Of a stretch of DNA of 53,926 nucleotides, positions 25,720 through 33,360 are shown in pieces (positions within the stretch are counted from its first letter, which is position 1; each line of letters begins with the position of its first letter). The translations under genes were made by a program, and so were the position numbers. The notes under the pieces were generated by a model. It was not told the origin of the DNA. It did not search any database and was given only the letters and a program-made list of their open reading frames with translations. The stretch comes from Nitrospirota bacterium (GTDB taxonomy: Bacteria > Nitrospirota > Thermodesulfovibrionia > Thermodesulfovibrionales > UBA6898): assembly GCA_012026685.1 (NCBI GenBank), contig VEOY01000193.1:1-53926 (forward strand), written 5' to 3'.

Positions 25720-26181
25720 ATGAATTCGCAACGTTTTCGCACGCTTATCATCCTGGCAGTCGCTGTTGTTTTCGTCATGTCCCTGCCGGTCGTGACCCAG
25801 CAGGCCCAGGCCCACAAGGCAAAGCATTCACCGGAGCAGCTGAAGGCCTTTGAAGATCTGTTCATGGAGCAGGTAAGGATCGGCGACCTGCTCTTCCACG
25901 GAGACGCAGCAACAGAAAAGAAGATGGGGACCAATCTCTCAAAAACCGGCATGGCCTGCGCCATGTGTCATCCCTTTGCTTCCGACACGCATCCCTACGA
26001 GTTCCCCAAGTTCCAGGAGCAGATCAACAAATTCTCGACGCTCCGCGATATGATCAACTGGTGCATCGAAAAACCGAATGAAGGTGAGAAACTCGACCCT
26101 GACTCGGACGCGATGAAAGCCCTTGAGGCGTATATTTATTGGTCAAACCGGGGCAGCAAACTTGCGCCCGGTACGCACTGA
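25720..26181 (+). CDS. Periplasmic monohaem cytochrome c
   Basis: This 153-residue protein has a signal peptide (about 1-32), one haem c site 'CAMCHPFASDTHPYEFP' (about residue 78) and a C-terminal pattern 'MINWCIEKPNEGEKLDPDSDAMKALEAYIYW', like SoxA/TsdA-type and related class I cytochrome domains. The extra Cys in 'NWCIEKP' lies where such proteins may carry a haem or active-site ligand. Strong AGGAGG precedes the ATG. It lies between the metallophosphoesterase and the CcoP-like peptide and is probably an electron donor of the oxidase or part of a sulfur/redox enzyme. Confidence 0.82.
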   Translation: MNSQRFRTLIILAVAVVFVMSLPVVTQQAQAHKAKHSPEQLKAFEDLFMEQVRIGDLLFHGDAATEKKMGTNLSKTGMACAMCHPFASDTHPYEFPKFQEQINKFSTLRDMINWCIEKPNEGEKLDPDSDAMKALEAYIYWSNRGSKLAPGTH

Positions 26182-26265
26182 CCTGACGGATCAGTCGATC
26201 GGACGCCTGCGCGGCATCGGTTATCCCGGCCGGAGGCGTCCGGTCGTTGCCAGCAAGAAGATGTG

Positions 26266-26418
26266 ATGAAACCCTCGCAGAAAATAACATACGGACCAGG
26301 TATCGAATCATACGAAGGAGCGCTCCCTGCGTGGCTGATCGCCCTTTCGGTCTGCCTTGTTCTCTGGGGCGTCTACTATCTGACGGCCTATTGGAACGGG
26401 CCGGTGTCCGGCCCCTGA
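26266..26418 (+). CDS. Mini membrane protein resembling the N-terminal anchor of CcoP
   Basis: This 50-residue ORF is absent from the supplied track. It reads 'YGPGIESYEGALPAWLIALS', then one membrane helix and 'GVYYLTAYWNGPVSG'. This resembles the CcoP/FixP N-terminus, where a short 'I.E..NPLPRWW' stretch precedes the anchor helix. The cbb3 cluster lacks a normal CcoP, and its haem domains are fused to CcoO, so this peptide may supply the missing CcoP transmembrane segment. The stop overlaps the next ATG (TGATG), supporting translation. The ribosome site is weak (AAGAAG). Confidence 0.65.
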   Translation: MKPSQKITYGPGIESYEGALPAWLIALSVCLVLWGVYYLTAYWNGPVSGP

Positions 26419-26936
26419 TGCTGACGCCCGCACCCATGAAGAAAGCGGTAATATGCACCTGTGTCGCTGCTATTGTCATGGCAGCCGGAGTCGGCGCCCG
26501 CGCCGGAGAGCCGTCTCCGTGCGATATACATGAGTTCGGCCTCGATGCCGGCAAGTTCTACCTTTACCTTACGCAGGATACCCCATACACGGGATGGCAA
26601 CTCTGGCCGGGCAGCAGTACCATGCATAAGGCGGACAGTCCGCACGGTCCCCTCGTCACAACTTACGTGAACCCGCCAGCCTATGAATCACTGGCAACAG
26701 GTCATGAACTGAAGGCCGGTTCGCTCATTGTGATGGAAAACTACGGACTGGATGGAGACCTCAGGGGCTTGTCGGTTCGCCTCAAGATCAAGGACTATTA
26801 TCCGGCCGGCAATGACTGGTACTGGCTTCAGTATGACGGTAAGGGAGAAGCCACACGTGAGGGGAAAGGACATGAATGCCTGCGCTGTCATGCCAGGGAA
26901 AAGGGAAACGGTGAGACCGGCGCTGCACCACGGTAG
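26418..26936 (+). CDS. Cytochrome P460-like exported monohaem protein
   Basis: This 172-residue protein has a signal peptide (second ATG at 26436 gives 'MKKAVICTCVAAIVMAAG'), a P460-like beta domain ('VTTYVNPPAYESL', 'GSLIVMENYGLDGD', 'GNDWYWLQYDGKGEATREG') and a C-terminal haem c site 'ECLRCHAR'. P460 proteins oxidise hydroxylamine or bind NO and related small molecules; many homologues have unknown substrate. The Lys that crosslinks the P460 haem cannot be checked by eye. Its start overlaps the stop of the CcoP-like peptide, so it belongs to the oxidase transcript. Confidence 0.72.
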   Translation: MLTPAPMKKAVICTCVAAIVMAAGVGARAGEPSPCDIHEFGLDAGKFYLYLTQDTPYTGWQLWPGSSTMHKADSPHGPLVTTYVNPPAYESLATGHELKAGSLIVMENYGLDGDLRGLSVRLKIKDYYPAGNDWYWLQYDGKGEATREGKGHECLRCHAREKGNGETGAAPR

Positions 26937-26965
26937 GCTTTGCGCTGCCCTCCAGGGAGAACAAG

Positions 26966-27487
26966 TCACTGCAGCAGGAGTTCTGTTATCTTCTTTAAGA
27001 TCATGGCCGGCAGCAGATCCCTGTTTTCCATCGTCACCTCGTGGATTTCGATGTCTGCCCTGTTCCTGATCCCCTCGATAAATTCGTCTCCGCCGAAGGT
27101 AATGGTGCCGACAACAACATTGCATGATTCAAGCGCTCTGAGCGCTGCATGCCTGAATGCTTCGGAGAAGCATTCCATCTTGCCGATCTCGTCAAGGATT
27201 ATGACATTTCCGGCAGCTGGTGCGATTGCCGGCACGGCAATGGCCTCAATATTTCCGATGCTCACTCCGTACCGCCTGATATGGAAATCTGATTTCTGGT
27301 CCTGATGGGCAAGGTAGCCTTGTCTGCCATCAAGGGTCTTCATAAGAAAGCCCGTCCTCTTGCCCGCAGCTCTCTCTTCCTCGGTATAGAATCCGTTGGC
27401 AGGGGATGTGAGACCGCTGATCACCTTTTTGATAACCGTAGTCTTCCCGGCAGAAGGTGCTCCGGTCAGGAAAATGTTCTTCTTCAT
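26966..27487 (-). CDS. THEP1-type nucleoside-triphosphatase
   Basis: This 173-residue P-loop NTPase has Walker A 'LTGAPSAGKTTVIKKVI' at the N terminus, 'GFYTEEERAAGKRTGFLMKTLDG' and Walker B 'VIILDEIGKMEC'. This is the order of the THEP1 family, which hydrolyses NTPs in vitro; its cell role is unclear. The start is ATG 27487 ('MKKNIFLTG'). It is convergent with the P460-like gene (29-base gap) and 33 bases after the small membrane protein. Confidence 0.9.
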   Translation of the reverse strand: MKKNIFLTGAPSAGKTTVIKKVISGLTSPANGFYTEEERAAGKRTGFLMKTLDGRQGYLAHQDQKSDFHIRRYGVSIGNIEAIAVPAIAPAAGNVIILDEIGKMECFSEAFRHAALRALESCNVVVGTITFGGDEFIEGIRNRADIEIHEVTMENRDLLPAMILKKITELLLQ

Positions 27488-27520
27488 TATCGGACCATAT
27501 ACGCCCAGCACATAGCAGTC

Positions 27521-27916
27521 CTATTTCATCGCAGACAGAACAATGTCAGCTCCAACCGCGATGACGGAGAGGATGAAGATGATCGCGTAGTTGATGTCCT
27601 CAAGTGAATGCTGTAAGGACGAAAGAAGATAGAGAACAACCTCCCGGTCTTCATCTTCGAGGCAGGCATTTTCCCTGAGCTTCTCGATGAGGCGAAAGTC
27701 TGCTATGGCATGCTTGCGCTTTTTGGATATCATGTAGCGATAGAGGAAAAAAATAAAATATCCGGCCGTACCGATATACCATACCGGCCGGACCCAGGAA
27801 GGTTCCAGATGCTGAAAAACGATTATAGCCCTGAAGGCGATCGCGGATAAAAGCCCGAGCATGAAAAACGCGTAGATGACATACTTAGGCACCACATGCG
27901 GTTTCTGTCTTTCCAT
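27521..27916 (-). CDS. Small integral membrane protein of unknown function
   Basis: This protein of about 131 residues has three membrane helices ('VIYAFFMLGLLSAIAFRAIIVF', 'VWYIGTAGYFIFFLY' and 'INYAIIFILSVIAVGADIVL') with a charged cytoplasmic loop between helices 2 and 3 ('SKKRKHAIADFRLIEKLREN'). No family is recognised. Two start codons are possible: ATG 27925 with AGGTGG upstream, or ATG 27916 seven bases after a TATAAT box. The second would be a leaderless transcript. It is divergent from the rhodanese selenoprotein. Confidence 0.65.
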   Translation of the reverse strand: MERQKPHVVPKYVIYAFFMLGLLSAIAFRAIIVFQHLEPSWVRPVWYIGTAGYFIFFLYRYMISKKRKHAIADFRLIEKLRENACLEDEDREVVLYLLSSLQHSLEDINYAIIFILSVIAVGADIVLSAMK

Positions 27917-27923
27917 GGCTTCC

Positions 27924-27929
27924 ATTATA
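27924..27929 (-). promoter_or_regulatory. -10 box before the small membrane protein
   Basis: On the minus strand a perfect TATAAT ends seven bases before ATG 27916. It also overlaps the alternative ATG at 27925, so if it is a promoter the shorter start is used. No convincing -35 was found. Confidence 0.35.
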
Positions 27930-27973
27930 CCACCTGATATCTCCCCGAATTTCCCTTGACGCCCGGGATGCGC

Positions 27974-27979
27974 TATAAT
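27974..27979 (+). promoter_or_regulatory. -10 box directly before the rhodanese start codon
   Basis: A perfect TATAAT ends six bases before ATG 27986. There is no ribosome site between, so a leaderless message is likely. TTGACG lies only 12 bases upstream, too close for a normal -35. Confidence 0.4.
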
Positions 27980-27985
27980 CGATAC

Positions 27986-28423
27986 ATGAACATGAATCAG
28001 CGTGATGTCCGTCAACATAAGAGATTTTCCTTTGTGGTGCTGATGCTCATAGCCGTTGCTTTCGCTTCCGGGGTCGCGCTGCGCTCGGACGCCGCCGATG
28101 TCCTGCGCATAAGCAAGGATGATCTCCGCGGCATGCTTGGAAGCCCGGACCTTGTGATCATTGATGTCCGAACGGAAAAAGAGTGGAAGAAATCCGACAA
28201 GAAGATCGTGGGGTCGACCTGGGAAGACGCAGATGAGTACGACGTTTGGTCAAAAAAATATCCGAAGGACAAGACCATCGTGCTCTACTGCAGCTGACCC
28301 GATGAACATACGAGTGCCTGGACGGCACAAATGCTCGTAAAAAGGAATTTCACGAAGGTCTATGCCCTCAAGGGCGGGTGGTACGAATGGCTGAACGCCG
28401 GATATCCTGTGGAGCCCAAATAA
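27986..28423 (+). CDS. Exported rhodanese selenoprotein with in-frame UGA at the catalytic position
   Basis: The track ends this gene at UGA 28295-28297 after 'KTIVLYCS'. The same frame continues 'PDEHTSAWTAQMLVKR', then 'VYALKGGWYEWLNAGYPVEPK' and TAA at 28423, which is the normal second half of a rhodanese domain. Rhodaneses of this subgroup read YCSC-P-[N/D]-E-x-x-S-A, so the UGA stands exactly at the catalytic Cys (residue 104 of 145). A hairpin fitting the bacterial SECIS pattern follows. The N terminus is a signal peptide (about 1-40), so it would act in the periplasm, transferring sulfane sulfur or reducing a substrate. A chance nonsense mutation is the alternative, but downstream conservation argues against it. 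Confidence 0.85.
28310..28338 (+). other. Putative bacterial SECIS element
   Basis: Directly after the UGA, ACGAG-UGCC-(UGGAC)-GGCA-CAAAUG-CUCGU folds into a two-part stem with a five-base loop and one 3' bulge. The loop starts 21 bases after the UGA and has a G among its first two bases. Both fit the published bacterial SECIS consensus for SelB binding. Confidence 0.7.
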
Positions 28424-28438
28424 GGCAGCCCTGCCCTC

Positions 28439-29224
28439 GTGGATACCGTAGATCTCCTCAATATCCGGCAGTGGGTCACAAGGTACTGTAAAACCTTTCA
28501 TTCACCGGACGAAGACAACCAGCGGAACATCGCACTGAAGGAATTGCATACCCACCGCGTTGCGGCCAACATGCTCTCCATAGCAGGAACTGTGCTCCGG
28601 AACAAAAGCAAGGTAATGATCGCCGAGGCCATAGGGCTCCTGCATGACATCGGCCGGTTCCCCCAGTACGCGCAGTACCGGACATTCAGGGACAGCGTAT
28701 CCGTCAACCACGGCAGACTTGCTGCAAAGGTGATTGAGAGCGAGAATATCCTGAACGGCATACCCATCAACGAAAAGGATATGATCTTGGATGCGGTCAG
28801 ATTCCATAACGCTCCTTCGGTTCCGGGGGACCTTAATGCCGAGACGATTTTTTTTCTTAAGATGATCCGGGATGCTGACAAGCTCGACATCTGGAGGGTA
28901 TTCGCCGAATATTATGCCAAGCCCGCAGAGGAACGCGAATCCGCCGTGGGGCTTGGACTTCCTGATACGCCTCAATATACGGATGCCGTGCTTATGTGCC
29001 TTGCAGAAGGAGCGGTGGCTTCACTTTCCTCGCTAATAACACTGAATGACTTCAAGATCATGCAGCTCACCTGGGTCTATGACCTCAACTTTCCTGCTTC
29101 ATTCAGGCTTGCCGGGGACCAGGGACATATCGACCGGATCATATCTGCCTTGCCCGAAACAGATTATATAAAGAATGCGGTCGCCAAGCTGAAACAATAC
29201 GTGAGGGACAGGGCACGGGGATGA
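28439..29224 (+). CDS. HD-domain phosphohydrolase
   Basis: This 261-residue protein (GTG start) has the HD metal-binding pattern: 'HTHRVAANML' with the first His, 'AIGLLHDIGRFPQY' with the HD pair, 'VNHGRLAAKVI', 'AVRFHNA' and 'MIRDADKLDIWRV'. Members hydrolyse nucleotides or other phosphate esters; the substrate is unknown. It is 15 bases after the rhodanese gene and may share its transcript. The TlpA-type gene follows after 55 bases. Confidence 0.88.
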   Translation: MDTVDLLNIRQWVTRYCKTFHSPDEDNQRNIALKELHTHRVAANMLSIAGTVLRNKSKVMIAEAIGLLHDIGRFPQYAQYRTFRDSVSVNHGRLAAKVIESENILNGIPINEKDMILDAVRFHNAPSVPGDLNAETIFFLKMIRDADKLDIWRVFAEYYAKPAEERESAVGLGLPDTPQYTDAVLMCLAEGAVASLSSLITLNDFKIMQLTWVYDLNFPASFRLAGDQGHIDRIISALPETDYIKNAVAKLKQYVRDRARG

Positions 29225-29279
29225 GCGGTCAATTGAAATTGAACCGCATAACCAGTAAAATGAGGACGAGGTCAATGCC

Positions 29280-29813
29280 ATGAATCTGTTCCATTTTCTT
29301 TTCATCGGATCGCTCTTTCTGCTCATAGCCATGGGTCCGAACCCTTCAACAGGCGGGGGCAGGGAAACGGCATCGCCGCCCAATGCCGACACGGGTGACA
29401 ACAGCAAGGCTCCTGACTTCGCTCTGAAAGACCTCCAGGGAAGATCCCATTCCCTTTCCGCCCTGAAAGGAAAGGTCGTGCTCCTGAATTTCTGGGCTAC
29501 CTGGTGCCCTCCCTGCAAGGCGGAAATGCCTTCCATGAATAAGTTATATAACGATATAAAGACGAGGGGGTTCGAAATTATCGCTGTCTCAGCGGACAAC
29601 TCCCCTTCAGCGATCAGGGAATTTCTTTCCAAAAACCGGCTCGATTTCCCGGTTCTCTTCGATGAAACCAAGTCCGTAACCAGGCTGTATCATGTCTTTT
29701 CCATGCCGACCACATTCCTCATAGACAGAAATGGGGGGATCGTCGAGAAGTTCTACGGGGAGGAAGACTGGACCGACCCGGTCATCAGAAAAAAGATAGA
29801 GAAACTGCTGTAG
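29280..29813 (+). CDS. TlpA/ResA-type thiol-disulfide oxidoreductase
   Basis: This 177-residue protein has an N-terminal signal or anchor (about 1-20), then a thioredoxin-like domain with 'APDFALKDLQGRSHSLSALKGKVVLLNFWATWCPPCKAEMP' and cis-Pro region 'FSMPTTFLID'. The active site CPPC is intact. It would work outside the cytoplasmic membrane, keeping apocytochrome CxxCH cysteines or similar thiols reduced, consistent with the Ccs system nearby. GAGG lies eight bases before the ATG. Confidence 0.92.
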   Translation: MNLFHFLFIGSLFLLIAMGPNPSTGGGRETASPPNADTGDNSKAPDFALKDLQGRSHSLSALKGKVVLLNFWATWCPPCKAEMPSMNKLYNDIKTRGFEIIAVSADNSPSAIREFLSKNRLDFPVLFDETKSVTRLYHVFSMPTTFLIDRNGGIVEKFYGEEDWTDPVIRKKIEKLL

Positions 29814-29827
29814 CGCCTCCTGTCTTT

Positions 29828-30847
29828 TTAAAACGGATTCCACAAATGGCAGGAAACAAGCCTCTCGTCTTTCCCCTTAAGCTCCGGCACGATCCTGTCG
29901 CACGGATCAAAGCGCTTTGGACAGCGCGGATGAAAAGGACATCCTGAAGGAATACTGATGGGGCTGGGAACATCGCCGGAAACAACAGCGCGTGGAACCC
30001 GGGGCATCAGCTGACCGGACTTTCTCCCCGCGGCCGCATCACGTCTCTCCCCTGATTCCCCCGTTAGCACGATTTTCGGGGCGGAGGCCAGGAGCACCTC
30101 GGCATACGGATGCAATGGCTGCCGGAAAAGTTCCGCGGTCGTCGCGTGCTCAACGATCTTCCCAAGGTACATCACGCTGACCGTGTCGCTCAGATATTGC
30201 ACCACTCTGAGATCATGGCTGATAAAAAGAAAAGATATCCTCAGCTTCCTCTTGAGTTCCCGGAGCAGATTAAGGATCTGTGCCTGGATCGACACGTCAA
30301 GCGCCGAAAGAGGCTCGTCAGCAACGATCAGATCAGGCGAGACAGCAAGCGCTCGGGCAATACAGATCCTTTGCCTTTGTCCCCCGCTAAACTCATGAGG
30401 ATAACGGTGAAGGATTTCAGGACCCAGCCCCACAGTTGCGAGAATCCCGGCAACGCGTTCCTTCATCTCAACGCGCGGGACGAGCTTATGAATGACCAGC
30501 GGTTCTGAAACGGTATCGTATACTGTTCTTCTTGGATTCAGGGACGCAAACGGGTCCTGAAAGATGATCTGGGCAGCCTTCCTGAATGTCTTGAGCTCCC
30601 TTGCGTCAAAGCCGAACACGTCCCTGCCCCTGAAGAGCACAGAGCCGGATGTTGGATTGATAAGCCTCAACACAAGACGGGCGACCGTAGACTTTCCGCA
30701 TCCGCTCTCGCCGACAAGGGCCATTACCGTGTCTTCCTGGATAGAGAAGCTGATCCCGTCAACAGCCCTCAACACCTGCCTGCGGCCGCCCATATGACCA
30801 CGCACGACAAAGTGCTTTGCCAGATCGCGTACGCTCAGGAGTTCCAT
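29828..30847 (-). CDS. Oligopeptide/dipeptide ABC transporter ATPase (OppF/DppF type)
   Basis: This 339-residue ATPase has Walker A '[16 protein letters not shown]', signature 'HEFSGGQRQRICIARAL', Walker B 'LIVADEPLSALDVS' and the Opp/Dpp C-terminal extension with 'CPFHPRCPKRFDPCD', the cysteine motif of this subfamily. It drives import of peptides or nickel-type substrates. ATG 30847 is used; the longer track start runs into oppD. It overlaps the oppD-type gene by 13 bases. No permease or binding protein lies in the window. Confidence 0.9.
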   Translation of the reverse strand: MELLSVRDLAKHFVVRGHMGGRRQVLRAVDGISFSIQEDTVMALVGESGCGKSTVARLVLRLINPTSGSVLFRGRDVFGFDARELKTFRKAAQIIFQDPFASLNPRRTVYDTVSEPLVIHKLVPRVEMKERVAGILATVGLGPEILHRYPHEFSGGQRQRICIARALAVSPDLIVADEPLSALDVSIQAQILNLLRELKRKLRISFLFISHDLRVVQYLSDTVSVMYLGKIVEHATTAELFRQPLHPYAEVLLASAPKIVLTGESGERRDAAAGRKSGQLMPRVPRAVVSGDVPSPISIPSGCPFHPRCPKRFDPCDRIVPELKGKDERLVSCHLWNPF

Positions 30848-31803
30848 GAAATCTCTGCTGCCCTGATGCAGCGGGCGAAGTGTCCTGGTGTTATTTCTGC
30901 AAGCACGGGTTCCGCCTTCCTGCATTCTTCAACAACATATCTGCATCGGTCGGAAAACTTGCACCCGGGGGGAAGTGCATCGGGCCTTGGGACAAAGCCA
31001 GGGATAGGGGTAAGCGTCTTCCCCCTTTCTTTGGGCAGCGAATCTAGCAGGCCCATGGTATAAGGGTGCCGGGGAGAACTGAACGTTTCGTCGGTCCCGG
31101 CCAGTTCCATGATCCTCCCCGCATACATGATGCCGACACGCGCAGCGTTTTCCGCTATGATCCCCAGATCATGGGTTATGAAAAGGATCGACATTTTCCT
31201 CTCTTCCCTCAATCCCTGTATGAGATCGAGGATCTGTGCCTGGATCGTCACGTCGAGCGCGGTTGTCGGCTCGTCAGCGATGAGCAGCGCAGGGTTGCAT
31301 GCAATCGCCATGGCGATCATGACACGCTGCCTCATGCCCCCCGACATCTGGTGAGGGTATTCCCTGACGCGGGCCTCCGGCGACGGTATTCTGACAGCCT
31401 TGAGCAGCTCGACAGCCTTGTCGGTCGCGTCCCGCCTGCCCATTTTCATGTGGGTCATGAACACTTCAGCGATCTGATAGCCGATAGTCAGAACAGGGTT
31501 GAGAGATGTCATCGGCTCCTGGAAGATCATCGCTATCTCATTGCCCCGAATGCGCCTGATCGACTCGCGGTCCGCCTTCAGGAGATCCCTGTCCCTGAAA
31601 GATACCGTTCCGGAAGCATATGCTCGCGGTGGAAGGATGCCCAGGATTGACAGCGCGGTAATGCTCTTGCCGCAGCCGCTTTCCCCGGCAAGACCGAATA
31701 TCTCTGATTCGGCAATATCGAAATTCAGGTTCGCTACGACGTTTACCGGCTGTGCTGATGATCTGAAGTAAATATTGAGATCCCTAACGGCAAGCAGGGA
31801 CAC
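30835..31803 (-). CDS. Oligopeptide/dipeptide ABC transporter ATPase (OppD/DppD type)
   Basis: This 322-residue ATPase starts with GTG ('[12 protein letters not shown]') and has Walker A '[15 protein letters not shown]', signature '[17 protein letters not shown]', Walker B '[14 protein letters not shown]' and the Opp C-terminal motif '[16 protein letters not shown]'. It pairs with the downstream OppF-type protein. It follows the TPR gene after six bases. Substrate unknown because the permeases are elsewhere. Confidence 0.9.
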   Translation of the reverse strand: MSLLAVRDLNIYFRSSAQPVNVVANLNFDIAESEIFGLAGESGCGKSITALSILGILPPRAYASGTVSFRDRDLLKADRESIRRIRGNEIAMIFQEPMTSLNPVLTIGYQIAEVFMTHMKMGRRDATDKAVELLKAVRIPSPEARVREYPHQMSGGMRQRVMIAMAIACNPALLIADEPTTALDVTIQAQILDLIQGLREERKMSILFITHDLGIIAENAARVGIMYAGRIMELAGTDETFSSPRHPYTMGLLDSLPKERGKTLTPIPGFVPRPDALPPGCKFSDRCRYVVEECRKAEPVLAEITPGHFARCIRAAEISWNS

Positions 31804-31809
31804 GGCGGG

Positions 31810-32517
31810 TTATTTTTCCTCTTTTTTCAAGAGCCTCAGGTAATTTTCCGCTTCCTTAAGGTTCGGATTGTATTCAAGGGCTTTCTGCCACTCTTCAAAA
31901 GCAAGGCCGGCAAGCCCCCCCATGTAGTAACTTAACCCAAGCTGGACCCAGGCAGGTCCGTAGTTGGGGTTGATGACCTTGGCCTTGACGAAATGAACGA
32001 TCGCCTCTTCCATCTTGCCCTTGTTTCTGAGCGCTATACCGAGCTTCGTATGTACATCGGCGAGCTTTGGATGAAGCTTGACCGCCTTCCGGTACTCCTC
32101 GATCGCCTCATCGTTCATATTGAACTCAAGGTACATGTTGCCGACGCGGTAGTGCTCATTCGCAAGCTTCCCTGCTATGAAAGGGTCGATCACATTCGGG
32201 TCGGGATGGGCAATCTGTGCGGCAACCGTAAATACCTCCTGGGCTTTTTTGAATTCGCCGAGATCGTTGTATGTTACGGCAAGGTTCAGAGAAGCTTCAG
32301 TGTAGCGCGGATTGAGTTCGAGCGCCTTCTCAAAGTGGCCCGCAGCGGTCTTTAGATCCCCATTGAGGTTGCTGATGATCCCGAGCTTGTTCTGCACGTC
32401 GGCGTATCGGGGATTTATCCTGATTACCTCACGGAGAACGGGCTCCGCCTCGCTGTATTTGCCTTCCTCGAAGAGTTTCTTGCCAAGCTCATAGAGCTCC
32501 TGAAGGTGATCGTCCAT
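31810..32517 (-). CDS. TPR-repeat protein
   Basis: This 235-residue protein is built from about five or six tetratricopeptide repeats: 'KLFEEGKYSEAEPVLREVIRINPRYAD', 'GDLKTAAGHFEKALELNPRYTE', 'GEFKKAQEVFTVAAQ', 'NMNDEAIEEYRKAVKLHPKLAD', 'GKMEEAIVHFVKAKVINPNY'. There is no signal peptide. It is a protein-protein scaffold of unknown partner. It heads the transcript with the two ABC ATPases. A consensus promoter lies so close that the leader would be only three or four bases. Confidence 0.9.
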   Translation of the reverse strand: MDDHLQELYELGKKLFEEGKYSEAEPVLREVIRINPRYADVQNKLGIISNLNGDLKTAAGHFEKALELNPRYTEASLNLAVTYNDLGEFKKAQEVFTVAAQIAHPDPNVIDPFIAGKLANEHYRVGNMYLEFNMNDEAIEEYRKAVKLHPKLADVHTKLGIALRNKGKMEEAIVHFVKAKVINPNYGPAWVQLGLSYYMGGLAGLAFEEWQKALEYNPNLKEAENYLRLLKKEEK

Positions 32518-32527
32518 GGTGTTACAG

Positions 32528-32557
32528 ATTATAGGGAGTGCGAGAATTGTTTGTCAA
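32528..32557 (-). promoter_or_regulatory. Consensus sigma-70 promoter of the TPR-oppDF operon
   Basis: On the minus strand TTGACA is followed after 18 bases by TATAAT, a perfect match to both hexamers. The -10 box ends ten bases before the ATG, so the transcript would be nearly leaderless. Confidence 0.75.
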
Positions 32558-32597
32558 GAAAAGGGGTCCTGCACCAAATACCTCTGCCGCACCGCCT

Positions 32598-33320
32598 TTA
32601 GCTCCTGGCCTGTTCATCTTCCCTGGTTATCTTGAATGCAAGGAGTGACACCATGCCGGTCATGAACAGGGCGCTTCCGGCAAGGGCCCACAGCGCACCC
32701 GGTTCCTTGCTCACCTCTATCATGGCGACCGGAAACGGCGACAGCTTTACGGTCTTGATATAGATGCCGATGCCATCCCTGAATGAGGGTCCATTGGGCA
32801 GGATCCGGTCTTTTGCCACAGACACGCCATCCCTATAATATTCGACGTCAGCCGACCAGTCCGTGACGTATCCGGCAGCATCGACAGCTGCATCGACCTG
32901 GTTGAACCTCACCTCAAGGTTGTTGGGGAGCATAAAGACGGAGTCACGGTATGCAAAGGTGATGGCCTTGAAGCTTCCGTACGAGCTCAGCAGATGCGCA
33001 AGAAGAATGAGGAGGAACCCCATATGCATGATCTGGGGGGAAATGACCAGAAGCCATTGCCGCGCCTCTCTTTTCCTGAAAATCGAATCAAAACTGCAGA
33101 CAACCGTATTTGCCGAAAGAAGGCCGAGAAGGGCAATGGATGACCATAGCCACCAGGTGATGCTGACCGGCATTTCACGCATCCAGTCAAAAAGTGCGAC
33201 AGTATGAAGACCGAGGAATTCCTCATGTGCCGGCATGACAAAAGAACCGTATAACAGCAGGCATATCAGAGCAGCCGTGAGCCACAGCGCAGTTCGCAGG
33301 GATATGAAGATCTGTGTCAT
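32598..33320 (-). CDS. Short ResB/Ccs1-like cytochrome c biogenesis protein
   Basis: This 240-residue membrane protein has three N-terminal helices, a periplasmic beta-rich part ('VFMLPNNLEVRFNQVDAAVD', 'GIGIYIKTVKLSPFPVAMIEVSKEPG') and a final helix, the arrangement of ResB/Ccs1 but about half the usual length. ResB works with CcsA to bring and attach haem to c-type cytochromes. It is the gene after ccsA on the same strand, separated by 40 bases. The assignment rests on topology, position and short motifs. Confidence 0.75.
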   Translation of the reverse strand: MTQIFISLRTALWLTAALICLLLYGSFVMPAHEEFLGLHTVALFDWMREMPVSITWWLWSSIALLGLLSANTVVCSFDSIFRKREARQWLLVISPQIMHMGFLLILLAHLLSSYGSFKAITFAYRDSVFMLPNNLEVRFNQVDAAVDAAGYVTDWSADVEYYRDGVSVAKDRILPNGPSFRDGIGIYIKTVKLSPFPVAMIEVSKEPGALWALAGSALFMTGMVSLLAFKITREDEQARS

Positions 33321-33360
33321 TTTTTTACCATGTTTCCTTCTCCAGGCTCCTGACCTTTGC

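Noticed and set aside
27956-27961. TTGACG as the -35 box, or TTG as the start, of the rhodanese gene
   Set aside because: The spacer to TATAAT is only 12 bases, too short for sigma-70. As a start codon it has no ribosome site and would add residues before the signal peptide.
28295-28297. Rhodanese as a pseudogene with a nonsense mutation
   Set aside because: The frame downstream stays intact and rhodanese-like to a proper stop, the UGA is at the catalytic Cys, and a SECIS-like hairpin follows. A random nonsense change would not be expected to meet all three.
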